Origin: Paralvinella palmiformis
Taxonomy: Eukaryota; Annelida; Polychaeta; Terebellida; Alvinellidae
NCBI GenBank assembly: GCA_025642065.1
Contig: JAODUP010001323.1
Coordinates: 1 to 64,000 of the forward strand
DNA length: 64,000 bases
Reading direction: 5' to 3'
In this document: positions 36,780 through 48,913 of the stretch, piece by piece
How positions within the stretch are numbered: position 1 is the first letter of the stretch
Layout: each line of letters opens with the position of its first letter
Translations under genes and position numbers: made by a program
Notes under the pieces: generated by a model
What the model was told of the DNA's origin: nothing
What the model saw: the letters and a program-made list of their open reading frames with translations, nothing else
Databases searched by the model: none

Positions 36780-38215
36780 TCCTTAATTATGATTCAATTA
36801 ACAGTTTCTATAACAGCTTCAAGGCAGTATATTAAAACAGTACAATTATACACACAAATTAACTTTACATCACCAAGTCTAATTTCACACCAGTTGTATT
36901 TGCAGCTACGCTCTACAAAAAAGAAATTAGTATTGGAGATATGTATGGACATGATTGATGTCTGAAATTCAAAAACCAAAAAGTTAGCAAAATCTATCTG
37001 CAACTGAATGTAAATGGTGCACATTAAATTCTAGCTCCGCATATCTACTGAAGAGAGAGTTAACTGGATTAAACATTCTCTCAGATACTATAACATTTTA
37101 AAATTAATTTATGTAGCCAACTGCACAGAAACTCACAAGAGTTTTGTCACGACAGCATAGCTCACATGTCACTTGGTTACTGAAAGCAGCAGGATCAGAG
37201 AGCTCTACAAACACAAATTGATGGCCAGATTTTCAAAAAAGAGTATTTGCATATGAAAAAAAAGATTAAAAAGTAGTAATTGGCTAGTCCCTGGTGTGTA
37301 ATGTTCAGCCAGTTAAATACACATCGCATAACTGACATAATAAACTCAGAATACCGATTACATTGTTTCACACACACACATACACAAACCACATTATTGT
37401 ATTGGCTGCATAGACATGCCCAAATGATGTTAGTAAAAGAAGCATAGATATATTGTATATAATAGATTAACAATTAAGCATCCTCTATAAACGATCTTTT
37501 GATGCAAAAGTAACGGGCACACAATTTATAACCAACATAAATTCTAGTGCAATTTTATATGACACCATTTTAGATATGAAAAGTACACATTAGAGCTCTG
37601 TGGTCATTCATATAATGAAGTTTGGGGCAATCAAGTATCGATGTTATAAATGCATGGATGATCTTAATCAATCCATTAGATGTTATACAATTCTGATAGC
37701 TTGGATAAATCTGAGCCAGACAAAGGTGTCCTCTGTACATGCATTTACATGATGAAGGGTTCTCTTCAACAAGCCAAAGATAACGTCGAGTTGTCCTTCA
37801 GTGCTAATTGTGTGAACCCTGTCATTTCTGCTATTAAGGATTGAAAAAGACATGGTTCGATGACAAAACGTCTATGTCTACAAGATCAATTCCTTTACTC
37901 AACATTACCACCCCTGTTTAAATGAAGATTACACAAAAAGCTTCTATGATTTGTTCACCAAAGTAAATTTAGATCTACTTGCAAAAATGTGTATGAAACC
38001 AGTGATTATACAGCAGCACCATGCACATACAATATATGGATATATAATTCAAACATAGTTTGTAAATATATTATATAAAGGACAAACACACATGTACACA
38101 GTGCAATGATTTTTTTCAGTGGATCACCAGATAAAATGAACTGATGGTGATTACTTTAAATCAGACGATATTGTTTAAATATTTATGTTCCAGGCACGTT
38201 TCTCCCACCATGAAT
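36780..38215. other. Intergenic, nothing recognised
   Basis: AT-rich. Small frames at 36794-37024 and 37195-37473 (minus) lack motifs, and the second crosses a CA repeat. Confidence 0.45.
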
Positions 38216-38217
38216 CA

Positions 38218-38402
38218 GGGCACCTCCATCATCTAGTTGGTAGTATGTTGGACCACAGATCACTACAACCCGAGTTTGAATCTCGGCATGAGCATATCTG
38301 AAGGGTGTTTCATCTTTGACTTCACTTCATTACCTTTGGAGGTCACTCGACCCCCATTTAGCCTACCACATGCACAAAATGGCCATAAAACATCAATCAT
38401 CA
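38218..38402 (+). mobile_element. tRNA-derived SINE, family 2
   Basis: The head CACCTCCATCATCTAGTTGG with TAGTATGTTGG (A-box region) is followed by CGAGTTTGAATCTCGGC (B box), then GCATATCTGAAGG, CATTACCTTTGGAGGTCAC and GGCCATAAAACATCAATCAT. It is the same family as 58772-58969. No clear target duplication here. Confidence 0.85.
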
Positions 38403-39575
38403 CCCCACCATGAGCCAATCATTCCAATGTATTTAAAAAATACATATTGGTAACTGTCCTCATTTCAAAGTATACAAACAAAATATTAAAGATCATATAG
38501 CAGCAGTATTTATTGTATCACCATATTATATTAAATGTTGTACTTAATCAAACAGATTTTAAAACAAGTTTACCGAATTTTCTTGAACATCATAGAGAAT
38601 TAAATGATCATTATATCCAACCTTTATCCTACATAGACTTACATCATCTAACAATTACAACAAGAAATTCTTCTACATTTAACTTTTATTTCATCAGTAA
38701 AAAAGGATAAATACGTTTAATTAGCAGATACTTATTACCTAAAACCTTATGCTGACAAATTATGTAGATTGGAGAAATCATTGTGTTCTTAACACATAAG
38801 ACAGCATGCTCAACCCCACTTAATCAATAATTTAAAACCTGATACAGCATACTAATTTGGAGATCGACTGGACATGTTGGTCTATTCCCATTTGTTTCTG
38901 ATATCAAAAACAACAGTTGTCTGTATGCAAGCTGCTAAATACGATCACTTTATGCCAATGTTTTGTAGATGTTCTGAAATGAGATTGAAGTATAACAAAA
39001 GGCTGTAGGTATTAACAAACTTCAGCATCACATATGAACCAAACATATCAATGGGTAGGATATTTTGATAACTTGTCATAACATATTAGCAAATTTAACG
39101 TATCAAAATAATTTCTTGTATGAAGCTTAAACGTATAAAACACATCAAAGCGAAAACCATGAAAAGGAAAACTGCCATTTCCTAGAATTTCCACATTTCT
39201 ACAACATACTTTAATTTTCAAAGTGAACGAAATGTATTTTTGAATGACAGATTTCAATATAATATATTCATGAAAAACATAAACTAGCTCTTAACAAATA
39301 TATCTGTTTTTATGCAGATGAGCAAGTAACTTTTTCAAAGACAGCTTATTTAAGTCAATAACTATAATATATATATATATAATATATATAATTAACAAAC
39401 ACATCATATAAAAAACACTGAATGGGTCTTCCTTCTCAGCTATGATAATTTTATGTAAATATTATTCCAGCAAAAGAAAACACATTCAAGAAAATGTTAT
39501 ACAATACAGGATACTGCTGAAATTATTCCAGGTTATAACTAAATAAGAAAATGCAATATTCAAACATGGCTTCAT
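38403..39575. other. Intergenic, nothing recognised; (TA)n near 39368
   Basis: The short frame 38513-38710 on + is polar and unrecognised. No gene is supported. Confidence 0.4.
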
Positions 39576-39581
39576 ACCAGA

Positions 39582-40866
39582 CATGCAGTCAATTCCATTT
39601 TGACAATTCCAATTCTACATCAAATTTATCAATTCTAAATTTTTCAATTCCAATTCACTTTTTTGCAGATTCTTTTTACCTAAGGTAGGTTCTCCGAGTA
39701 CCTACTTGGAATACCAACTCCAAGTAGTTTATATTCCAAGTAGGATTGTCATGGAAGAAATATTTCTGAATTAAAAAATTAAATGGTAAATTAATTTGTG
39801 GATTAAATTTGTTTTGTAGGAAACTCCAATGGCTCAGTTGCCAGATCAGGACAAACATTCACTGGGGGGGGGTGTTATCACCACTTCCAGGGTGGTCAAT
39901 CACTGGCACTCCACCTCCCAAATCTATCCATGCAGACACTGATACATACATGTAGAAAAAAAAACTTTTCCAAAACTGATATGAACCTGACATGCATTAA
40001 ATTGTACCAGTAAACTCGGCAATTTTATAGTGAAAAATCTTAAAACATCGAAAAGGCGAGTTAGAAAGGCATGTAAACAAGATAAGATAAGTGACTTGTA
40101 CTGGGATGAGTTGTGATAAATGGCGTTGGTAGACATCCATGTGTGTGGGATCATTTTAATTGATCATCTTCGCTGCTCAATGTTGTCCAGCAGGGAAAAC
40201 ATATCAGTACAAATGCAAATTATGTCTGAATATATATTTGTATATGACCCCTTGTTAAACTGCCTCTGACAGCCCCCTAAGCTAGTGGCATGTGGTTTGA
40301 CTGGATGATGAATCAACAACACTGAAAACGTCTTGTAATAATCTGCCAGTTACTCCCAATTATCATAACTTATTCGAGATTGACTATTGTTTTTGGATAG
40401 AAATACCACTTAAGCTAATAGTATTTCCTTTTAAGTGCATGTCATTGATGTTAACAGGCGATTAATAATTGTAAACAAACACGGATGTCCGCCATCTCCG
40501 GATCTCCTGTATATACTTTTCATTATCAACATGGATATGGGAATTGTTTTAGTAAAACTCCAGTTTTCAGACTCATGTTATTCCCTATATCATGTATATG
40601 TGAAGCCAGTCTGATGAGAAAAAGGTAGATATCTGCCTATTATATATTCCTTACTAGATCTAAATGATAGGATTTGTATGTTGTTTTCAAAGTCTCTTAT
40701 TGGCCAACCTCACCAGATAAGGTGAAAATGGTGCTGCATCTAGAGAACAGCTGGCAAAACTACCTAACTGGCAACTTGTCCATTCCAATTCCAAATTTAT
40801 CAATTCCAATTCCATTTTTTTTAAATAATCAATTCCAATTCTGGAATTGAATTGACCCCATGTCTG
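39582..40866. mobile_element. Composite element with inverted CAGACATG...TCAATTC ends, enclosing a dispersed repeat
   Basis: The left end CAGACATGCAGTCAATTCCA (39582) is the inverse of the right end GAATTGACCCCATGTCTG (about 40849-40866). Inside each end the word (A)ATTCCAATTC is repeated several times. The centre, about 39833-40770, is a dispersed repeat also present at 63088-64000. No coding frame was recognised and no target duplication was found. Confidence 0.5.
39833..40770 (+). repeat. Dispersed repeat, copy 1 (partner 63088-64000)
   Basis: Shared blocks in the same order and orientation: GGCTCAGTTGCCAGATC, GCACTCCACCTCCCA, CAGACACTGATACATACATG, ATATATTTGTATATGACCCC, CTAGTGGCATGTGGTTTGAC and GTAAACAAACACGG. 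The last is GGTGCTGCA...AACTACCT. By eye about 80% identical to the 63-kb copy. Confidence 0.8.
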
Positions 40867-41126
40867 ATTCCCACACACACACACACACACACACTATACT
40901 GTAAAATTATCTTGGAATGTAGCTCAAATTTTTAACAGTCAATAAAGGAAATAGATTTTTATTAATGTATTCATTTAGATAAAATACATCTAGCATATCA
41001 TGCCTTTGACATATGACTGGATAATGTTAACCTTTTCAGGCAAATACTAGGACAGGTACAGAAAAACACATTGTAACCATCTCCTCTTTTTTCAACACAC
41101 ACACACACACACACACAACCTGGTAC

Positions 41127-44100
41127 CTAATACTGTGGATGAAATAAGCTCCATATATTCCTGTTTGTTTTGATTTTGCCTGTTTCCTGGTGATAAACCC
41201 AATTCATAACCAGGTCCATATAACGTGAAATACTGAAGATGCAAATTAATACATTATTATTTAAGAATTGGAAACAGCATGACCAGAATGTGTGTGTGTG
41301 TATGTGTGTGTGTGTGCACATGCATATGCTGTTCAAAATCACAACAGTTAACTAGGACTACCACATTAATAGGCTATGCATAGACAATTCCGAATAACAA
41401 TACAATATTACTGTGCTATGCTCTACCTCATGCTCAGGTATGTTATCTGACAGTGATTCTCCCAACAAAGCAGCAGTAATACTCGTCCAACATCTAGCTG
41501 TGTCAGAAATATTATATCCACCTGGAAGCCAATGATAAGATTAAGAAGGTAGTGATCAATGCCTTGAAAGGCCAGGCACTATTAAATTAGTCTACTCAGA
41601 GTTATATGAAATATCAACGAAATAAGTTTTTTAAATATTACCTCCGCCCAGTATTAACAATGGCAGGCCCCACTTCATCAGATACAGCACACACTGTACA
41701 TAGCTGTGGCATGTCAGATTAAATGAATCCATCGGATCATTGATCAAACCATCTGCACCACACTGACAAACTACTACCTCAGGCTGAAACTGGTTCTGGA
41801 CGGCACTTATTACTCTGCCAAGAAAATGGTAAAGTAAAATAATGGGGACAGATATGAAGAAAAAAGGTAGGGATGACCATGGTATCTCTTCAGAAGTTTT
41901 CAGAAATTTACAAAACTTTCCTGGAATAAGAGCTTTGTTTAGCCTTGCTATTAGCCAAGATGTTACTTTCATGGGGAAAGCGATGATCAGAAAAGCCATT
42001 TAATGATAAATGAAACATCCCCCCAACACAAGTAATGAGCGGATTCAATCCAGATCCTGCAGATACCTAGCCTAGTACTCTAACAGCTACATGATAGGAA
42101 TACTGTGGTATGTAAAAAGACAACTGTTACCATTTTTATTAGATTAAGTGCCAAAAATGTTAAAGTTATCATAATATAACAAACAGAAAAGGTACTCGGA
42201 TCTCATATGCCATTTTCTGGATCCTAACAATACAAGAACTGTACATATTTGGCGGGGGAGTTGAAATACTAATTCAAAACATCATTCAGAAGAAAAAAAC
42301 ACTTATCAACATATTAATGATGGGAAAGCATGTACATATAATTAAATGATAATTTTGTTAATTTTTACCCAGTACAAAATGTACCAAGTAAACTTCCAGT
42401 TACTGAATTGGGAAACTTCCATGTGTATACATGTATGATCTATAATCTAAATTGCATATTTTGTTATAATAGAACCTGAAAGTAAGAAATATAGTACACA
42501 ATTATTTGCATTTTATCTCCTCTATTAATTATTAAGCTTCTTTATTAGATTACTTACTTAGTAAATATTCTGATATATTGCTCATCCTGTATGCCATCCT
42601 TAAGTGGAACATTAACAGTGTAATATCGTCCTCGTCCCAAGCCAATATCTGATACAGAACCTGTGCCTGAAATCATTATTAACACTTACAAATTGCAGTC
42701 ATCCAAACAAAGAAAATAACATTTCACTTAGATGCCAGCCACTGATTTCATATTTAAAACTTTTTCCTAAATTCTGGGGCTAACCTGGAAAAAACCCAGT
42801 CGAATATTTGTGAAAAGACACCGTCATCACCTTCTGTGTGACACAAAATGCATTTTCTACACCTGAAATAAAGAAAATATTTTAAGGAAACATTAAAATG
42901 AGCTTAAACATTTGTGTGACTGAGTAATGTATTAATTTCAGAAAATCTTTAGATAAATATGAGTCAGAAGTGAGCATTCCATTAATAATTATATTTTGAG
43001 TAATGTAAGTGTAGTTAAACTAAATTATAAATTTGTTGTATTATTTTTGCGAGGCCAAAAGTAGTAAGACAAATCTCTATAACTGGCTATGGTAAAGAGG
43101 AGTTGAAAACCAAACAACTACTAACCATCCCCGTGATGAAGATCAAGATCCACATATAATACTCTGTTAAACCTTTCCCGTAATTTCAATATAGCTATCA
43201 CTACATCATTATAATAACAGAAACCTGCTGCTTCATCCCTGTAAAAGGAATCACATTGATTATACAATATTTAAGTTCTTAACAAGAATCAAGTGAAGCA
43301 GAATCTCATAAAACGGTACAGAGAAATCTCATCAAATGTGCTAGGTGATTGTTTTCTTTAGCCTCGTCACTGGTCAAACCTTCAACATATAACCACTATT
43401 GCTACTTCACTATTCCATCAAGCGTCATATTATGGCAATTTTATATGCCTGTATGTGATCAGGTCACATACGGAAAATACCATTTGAATTTGGTGAAGCC
43501 AATTTGACTTTTGGAGTGAATGACTCAATGAACATCTGACCAGACCTAGTTTACTCAGATTAGAGTAGTTATTTGAATAAAAGTATAGATAATTAATGAG
43601 CCTTCGCTGTACATAAAACATCATGATGTGGTATTTATTTAACATTTGTTCATTAATGTGTTTTATTTTTAAAGATTGTGGTTTGGGATTGTGGGTCAGT
43701 CATAACCTGTAATAAGCTTTAAATGTCATGCATATTACTCCATGCATCTGAATACAATGTCTATACACCACACATCCATAAGCAAATAACCTTTTAGCAT
43801 GATGCCAGCCTCCTGTCCAATGGATAGCTACATCAGCAGATCCAGACAGCAGACAGTTGGCTGCTTGTATTGAAGCTCCAGTAACAAGTGAAGCATATTG
43901 GTGAACTCCAGGGAAAGCTGGACAATCGTACACTGGAAGAAAAATATTTAAAATATACATTATAAAAAATAAAAAAAATCTTAAATAAAAACAAGTAAAT
44001 TATTTGATGTCCACACACACACACACACACACACACACTATATATATATATATATATATATGCTTCTTAAAATATAACTGATTAACATAGAACTCTAAAG

Positions 44101-46593
44101 AACATAATAAAATAAGTGCCCTACATAATCCAAATTCATCTTCATCCCCAACTTTCTCATCGTCTTCTCTTTCACTTAAGTGTTTCACGCACTGAATATA
44201 ATCATCTGAATGGAACAACAATAAGTCTTCATCTGAAGCAGGCTTTGGTGAAACAATGCTGCATGGGATTAAAACATGCTATTAAGTACAAACCATTGTC
44301 TGTAATGTTCAGCTAAACAATACAATTAATATATTTTCACATATATTAGTCATGCTAACATCAATTGCATTGCAGATTACCTCAGTTTCTCAAGAAGACC
44401 ATAGGCTTCAATCAGAGCATGGACAACCGTTGCCTGCAACATAATAATATGTATTCTGAGCAATAATTTAATCAGTACAGTCAACAAAAGATGCATAATA
44501 TGTAATATTAATGTGCTCCAGTTCTGTCAAGAATGAACGTAGCATATATACAATGAAAGCACAAATGCTAGACTAAAATTAAATTGTGGCTAGCCATGTT
44601 AGAAAAGAACCCCACCCCACAGAGAGGTGGTAGTTCCAGGGTCTTTCTCTTGGTAAATTATTTTAATCAAAGGCATTGTGAGTCAGTATCTGGTTGAACC
44701 TAAATGGTGCCTTGATATAGAAAATATATGTATGAAGACAATTTTTGATGAACTAACCAATTTTTACCTGTCCAAACATAATTAGAGTATATTAATCTCA
44801 TGCTAAAATAAAAGCCTGATGGAACAGTACTTCACACAACTGATTTGTTCAGACACACATACATACACGCTTTCATCTATTTTATTTAGACAAAGGAGGA
44901 TATGCGTGTGTTCATCTGTTTTATGTAGACAAAGGAGGATGTGTGCTTCTATCTGTTTTATGTAGACAAAGACCAGGTTTGCAAAATAATCATGATTTTT
45001 TTCAATTTAAATCAGAATTTTTAAATTTAAATCGATTTTTTTTAAACATTCAAACAATTCCTAACATAATGATTAGTATGACTTGTTAGAATAACAATAC
45101 ATACAATAATCATAAAAATCAAATGAAACATAATAAAAATAAAAATGCATGATTTTTTTGCACTGATTTAAATCACTTTTTTATTTTATTTTAAAAACAA
45201 CATACAAACATTTCCTAACACACTGATTAGTATGACTTGTTAGAATAGCAATAATCATAAAAATCAAATGAAATATAAAATCAAAATGCATGATTTTTTT
45301 GCAGTGGTTTAAATCAATGATTTAAATTAAACAACTCTGAAGAGGACAGGTATTATCTTGATCATTCAAATATCTTATTGGGTTTTAAATAAATCCTATC
45401 AGGGTAGAATTGAGTGACAACATTGAACAGCTTCAGCTACTAATGGTGCTTCATTAAACCTACATTATTTTTATTACTATTAATTTCACTACTTTCATAT
45501 TTATGAGTAAGATTTTGTAACAACATCAACATTGTAAATGTTTTTGTTCAATTAATTGTACGCATTACATCTTATATTACCAAATCTATATTCATCATTA
45601 CGGGCATCTTAAACGCACGAGTGGTATAATGGAAAGAATGACGATGGTCAGTGCTACTGATGATTGATAGCAGTATGTAAACACAGAACTATCATAACCC
45701 AATTTAAATTTTATTTCACCAAGGTCCAAATCATCAGATGTATTTATGCCTGTAAGTTTGCTTACAGTTACAAGAAACGCTTCCAATATACGAGCCAGAA
45801 AAAACCCTCTATATAACCCAGCATCAAACCAATGATGTCTGTGTTCACCATTACTGCATCAGATTAAAAGGAAACATTATTGCAGACAATTAAAGTTAGG
45901 ACATGCATCATCCATGCACATTGTTAGAAAGTTCAAAGTATGCAAGTCTTGTGTAAAGAAGATTTGTTTTGATGCAGGTTTCAGTCATGTTGATTATGGT
46001 TATGACTTTACATAGTTCCCGCAGCCAAGGAAATATTATTTTCCAGGACATTTCTAGGACAAAATTACATTTTCCAGGACAAAGTATATGAGATTTAAAG
46101 GTAATGAATCAAGATATTTCCAAACAAGCATAGAATTTATTCAATGTATGATCGATTATTGACATTTTTATGGTCCAGCCTCCTCCCTTCTAGCTGTCTG
46201 ATCCACCCACTTTTATTTAAATTTTGATTAACATGGGATATCAAGACAATGTACTGGTACTTCTAAAATTGAAGTTTTCTTCTATATGTATGATATTTAT
46301 TTACAGGCTTTTTTGTTCCGAGTGGATTTTTTCATTGGCAATATTTTTTCCAGTACATTTCCAGATTTTATCAAATTCAAGGACATTTCCAAGACCTGGA
46401 AAATGGATTTGTTATTTCCAGGATGCGTGGGAACACAGCTTTATTGAAACCAGGAATTATTTTGTTACCAAAGTTGGATTGGAAATGTTTAGTTCTGAAC
46501 AAAGCACAAAGAAATTTCCATAAATGATACCCATATAAAACAGCCGATGCATTCTTTATTAGGTGATTATGGCTCTATGTTAATTCTTTTATA

Positions 46594-46634
<41 letters not shown>

Positions 46635-48498
46635 TATCAGTTAATCAAGTGTAAGGTGGATGCTATAGTTTGAACACTACCTGTAGTTGTAGCACATATA
46701 TTAAACAACAGGTTTTATTTGTTTTTCTCTTAATGGCAAAAGATAATTCTGTGCTAGGATAAAATGACCTGGTCAGATACTATCATTTCTTGTGGCATAT
46801 TACTTTATCAGCCTCCCACCTAACCATAACACTTCTGAAAATGACTGCATATATTTCAATATAACTATGCAGTATATACAAGGGGATTACAGGTAAGTCA
46901 AGTTGTGCTGGTATCTGAAGAAGTTGACAACTGAAATGAGAGCAGAAATAAACTGTACTCATTCAAGTCATTAGCATGTTGAGTGACGCCTGATGGCCTC
47001 AAAAGTATGATACCAAAATACAAAGTGGCTACAAGTCCGGACCCTTAAGCACAATTTTATAGCTATGGGACATTTCCAGTTTCCATGGAGTTTATAAATT
47101 ATAAGGTGCATTATAATTTATATGTTACAATATTCAGCTCCGACTTATCAACTAAGCCATGTTTGGTGTGACAAATAATACATAATAAATAAAGGGAGAT
47201 AAATCATTTTTCTTGTTACTTAGTTACTTGTATTTATGAGTGATTTTCATTCGTGTCATAATCTATCAGTATCACAAGATTTGAAGAAAGTGCGAGCATT
47301 GATTTCAAGGGGACCGTCGATCTCGCCCTTTGTCGATCTCGGCCCATGTTGACCTCGGCCCACGTATTCCAAGTGGGTTAACATTAAAATAGTTGCTCAT
47401 ACCATAATATTAATGGGCCAAGATCAACTGGGCTGAGATCGATGTGAATCTCATCAATATATGTTGATTTCAGCCCATTTTGTATTAAAGTATTTACTGT
47501 AAACAAGTTTTTGGATGTTGCCGATCTTGGCCCACCTGTGAGTTTTTAACCAAGGGATTAGGTGCATGAATGGGTATATTATGCACACCACTGTTGTTTC
47601 ATTTGTTCTGTGGTATATAAAATCATTTACTAACAACTTTTTTCAGTTACACCACTTTGAAGTGCCATGGGGTACCTCTAATTATGCTGCTTTCGAAATC
47701 GTGCTTAATTTTTAGTCTTGTTTGAACCCTGATAACTTTTTGCCTGCATGAAATGGAAGGCACACCCCTTCAACTCCACAGTTGGGAACGCCAACTGTAT
47801 TTGGCGATGTGGCAGCATAGCTGATAGTTCACAAAATATCGCCGGACACTGCCATGTTGGTGGGGTCGGGGGAACTGACAGAGTCGCCAGACACTACCAT
47901 GATGGCAGGGTCGGCGATCTTGGAGTGGTCGGAGGACTTGACCAAGTCACTGGACACTGATGTGGTTGTTGGGTCGGTGATCATCATCTTGGAGTGGTCG
48001 GAGGACTTGACCACGTTCCCGGAGACTGACGTGGTTGTGGGGTTGACGATCTCGGATAATTAGAAAGCATAAAAGCATGTAGACATTCAAGTAACATTTA
48101 ATTTTTGTACACAAACACATATTTTATTATGCTGGCCATTTAATTATACATAACAATATATAGGAGTACTACTTTAACAATCAAATAGGTGGGCCGAGGT
48201 CGACACGGGCCGAGATCTACGAGGGCCGAGATCGACGCGAGTTGATTTCCAATGGCGTCCCTTTTTTATTATTGAGCAGACGCATTATAATTTATATGGC
48301 AACAGACTAGAGATTTATATTTATAGAGTTCTAGTAGACTCTACTAGTCTAGATAATAAGTCAATTAATAAGATAAAATAAATTTACCCTGCCAAGTATT
48401 TTATTTAATTTATCACATTTCGTCAGCAGGTCGTCACCACAAATGTAAGCAACAGATTTGGGACACTTCATTTCTATACGGTTATCAAAATTATCCAT
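41127..48498 (-). CDS. HDAC8: Histone deacetylase 8
   Basis: Zn-dependent class I lysine deacetylase of nucleus and cytoplasm. Ten minus-strand exons, all GT-AG with matching phases: 48388-48498 (ATG at 48498), 44381-44433, 44125-44258, 43791-43932, 43126-43238, 42785-42862, 42558-42666, 41642-41814, 41427-41521 and 41127-41232. They give about 371 residues against 377 in human, and exon 1 encodes 37 residues, as far as human Arg37. Catalytic features, about one residue later than human, are [10 protein letters not shown] (His143/144), [11 protein letters not shown] (Zn ligands Asp179, His181), QCGAD (Asp268) and GGGGYN (Tyr307). Met in [10 protein letters not shown] is typical of HDAC8, where other class I enzymes have Leu. 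The PKA-site Ser39 position is Thr (GRAT). After 41127 a few terminal codons are missing: either a last exon not found, or read-through into the adjoining CA repeat. Introns carry several repeats; intron 1 is almost 4 kb. Confidence 0.96.
44018..44061. repeat. (CA)n-(TA)n microsatellite in HDAC8 intron 3
   Basis: Dinucleotide tract inside a short intron (43933-44124) between HDAC8 exons 3 and 4. Open frames crossing it are partly HDAC8 exons and partly repeat. Confidence 0.9.
44873..44975. repeat. Three-unit tandem repeat (about 40-45 bp) in HDAC8 intron 1
   Basis: Units read TTCATCTATTTTATTTAGAC, TTCATCTGTTTTATGTAGAC and TTCTATCTGTTTTATGTAGA, each followed by AAAGGAGGAT(G/A) or AAAGACC. Confidence 0.75.
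44990..45335. repeat. Tandem pair of about 140-bp units with TTTAAATCGATTT words
   Basis: The block CCTAACA(T/C)AATGATTAGTATGA, TGTTAGAATA(A/G)CAAT, AATCATAAAAATCAAATGAA and AAAATGCATGATTTTTTTGC occurs twice in the same orientation. The ends are rich in AATTTAAATC / GATTTAAATT, again an iterated-word design. Probably a MITE remnant in HDAC8 intron 1. Confidence 0.6.
46015..46444. mobile_element. Foldback MITE with GTTCCC(G/A)C termini
   Basis: The left end GTTCCCGCAGCCAAGGAAAT is inverted at the right end (ATTTCCAGGATGCGTGGGAAC). Internal words TTTTCCAGGACA(TTT) are repeated in both arms in opposite sense. The 99-codon open frame at 46224-46523 is made largely of this repeat and is not a gene. 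No target duplication identified. Confidence 0.6.
46598..46630. repeat. (TA)n microsatellite
   Basis: Pure AT dinucleotide run in HDAC8 intron 1. Confidence 0.95.
47307..48241. mobile_element. Foldback element, 'GTCGATCTCGGCCCA' word family, with 8-bp target duplication and internal minisatellite
   Basis: The left end repeats GTCGATCTCGCCC, GTCGATCTCGGCCCA and GTTGACCTCGGCCCA. The right end (48190-48241) carries GGGCCGAGGTCGAC, GGGCCGAGATCTAC and GGGCCGAGATCGAC in inverse. The flanks TTGATTTC at 47299-47306 and 48242-48249 look like an 8-bp target-site duplication, as made by hAT elements. Inside, 47840-48060 holds imperfect units around CTTGGAGTGGTCGGAGGACT and GACCACGTTCCCGGAGAC. Frames across these units (47748-48063, both strands) are repeat-driven. 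It lies in HDAC8 intron 1, close to exon 1. Confidence 0.75.
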
Positions 48499-48913
48499 CG
48501 TATTTGTAACATAAAATATTCAGGTTTTAAACAGCACTACAAATCGAATAATTATAATAAACAAATCTATGACGTAGAATGATAGACATATTTCCCGCGA
48601 ATGATTTCAGTTATTCTAAATATCATACTTTACCATTGACGGTGCCGTTTTTTAGCGGTAGTTTCCACATAGATACCACCAATCACCTCTTTCTCCTATA
48701 GGATAAAATAGTATGGATATATCAAACAGTTTTACTGCATTATGTGTATTACAATATGATATTTGTATCGTAAACACATAATATTTTTACTCACTGGTAA
48801 TATAATGGTAAAATCTTTAAGTAGCTTTTCAGTTTGCCCTTGTAAACGGAGCCGACATAACTTGATAACCGAGAAGATACAATTCTTGCCCAGTTAAAAT
48901 ACGATATTACATC
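48499..48913. other. HDAC8 upstream region
   Basis: About 415 bp between the HDAC8 start codon and the long repeat. It presumably contains the HDAC8 promoter and 5' UTR. I see no distinctive element in it. Confidence 0.4.

Noticed and set aside
45598..45786. 62-codon minus frame in HDAC8 intron 1
   Set aside because: Not joined to HDAC8 exons by phase. Exon 1 (48388) joins exon 2 (44433) perfectly without it.
46224..46523. 99-codon plus frame in HDAC8 intron 1
   Set aside because: It lies largely within an inverted-repeat MITE; no domain seen.
47748..48063. Overlapping frames on both strands with repeated [17 protein letters not shown] words
   Set aside because: The periodicity comes from the minisatellite inside a foldback element, not from a protein.
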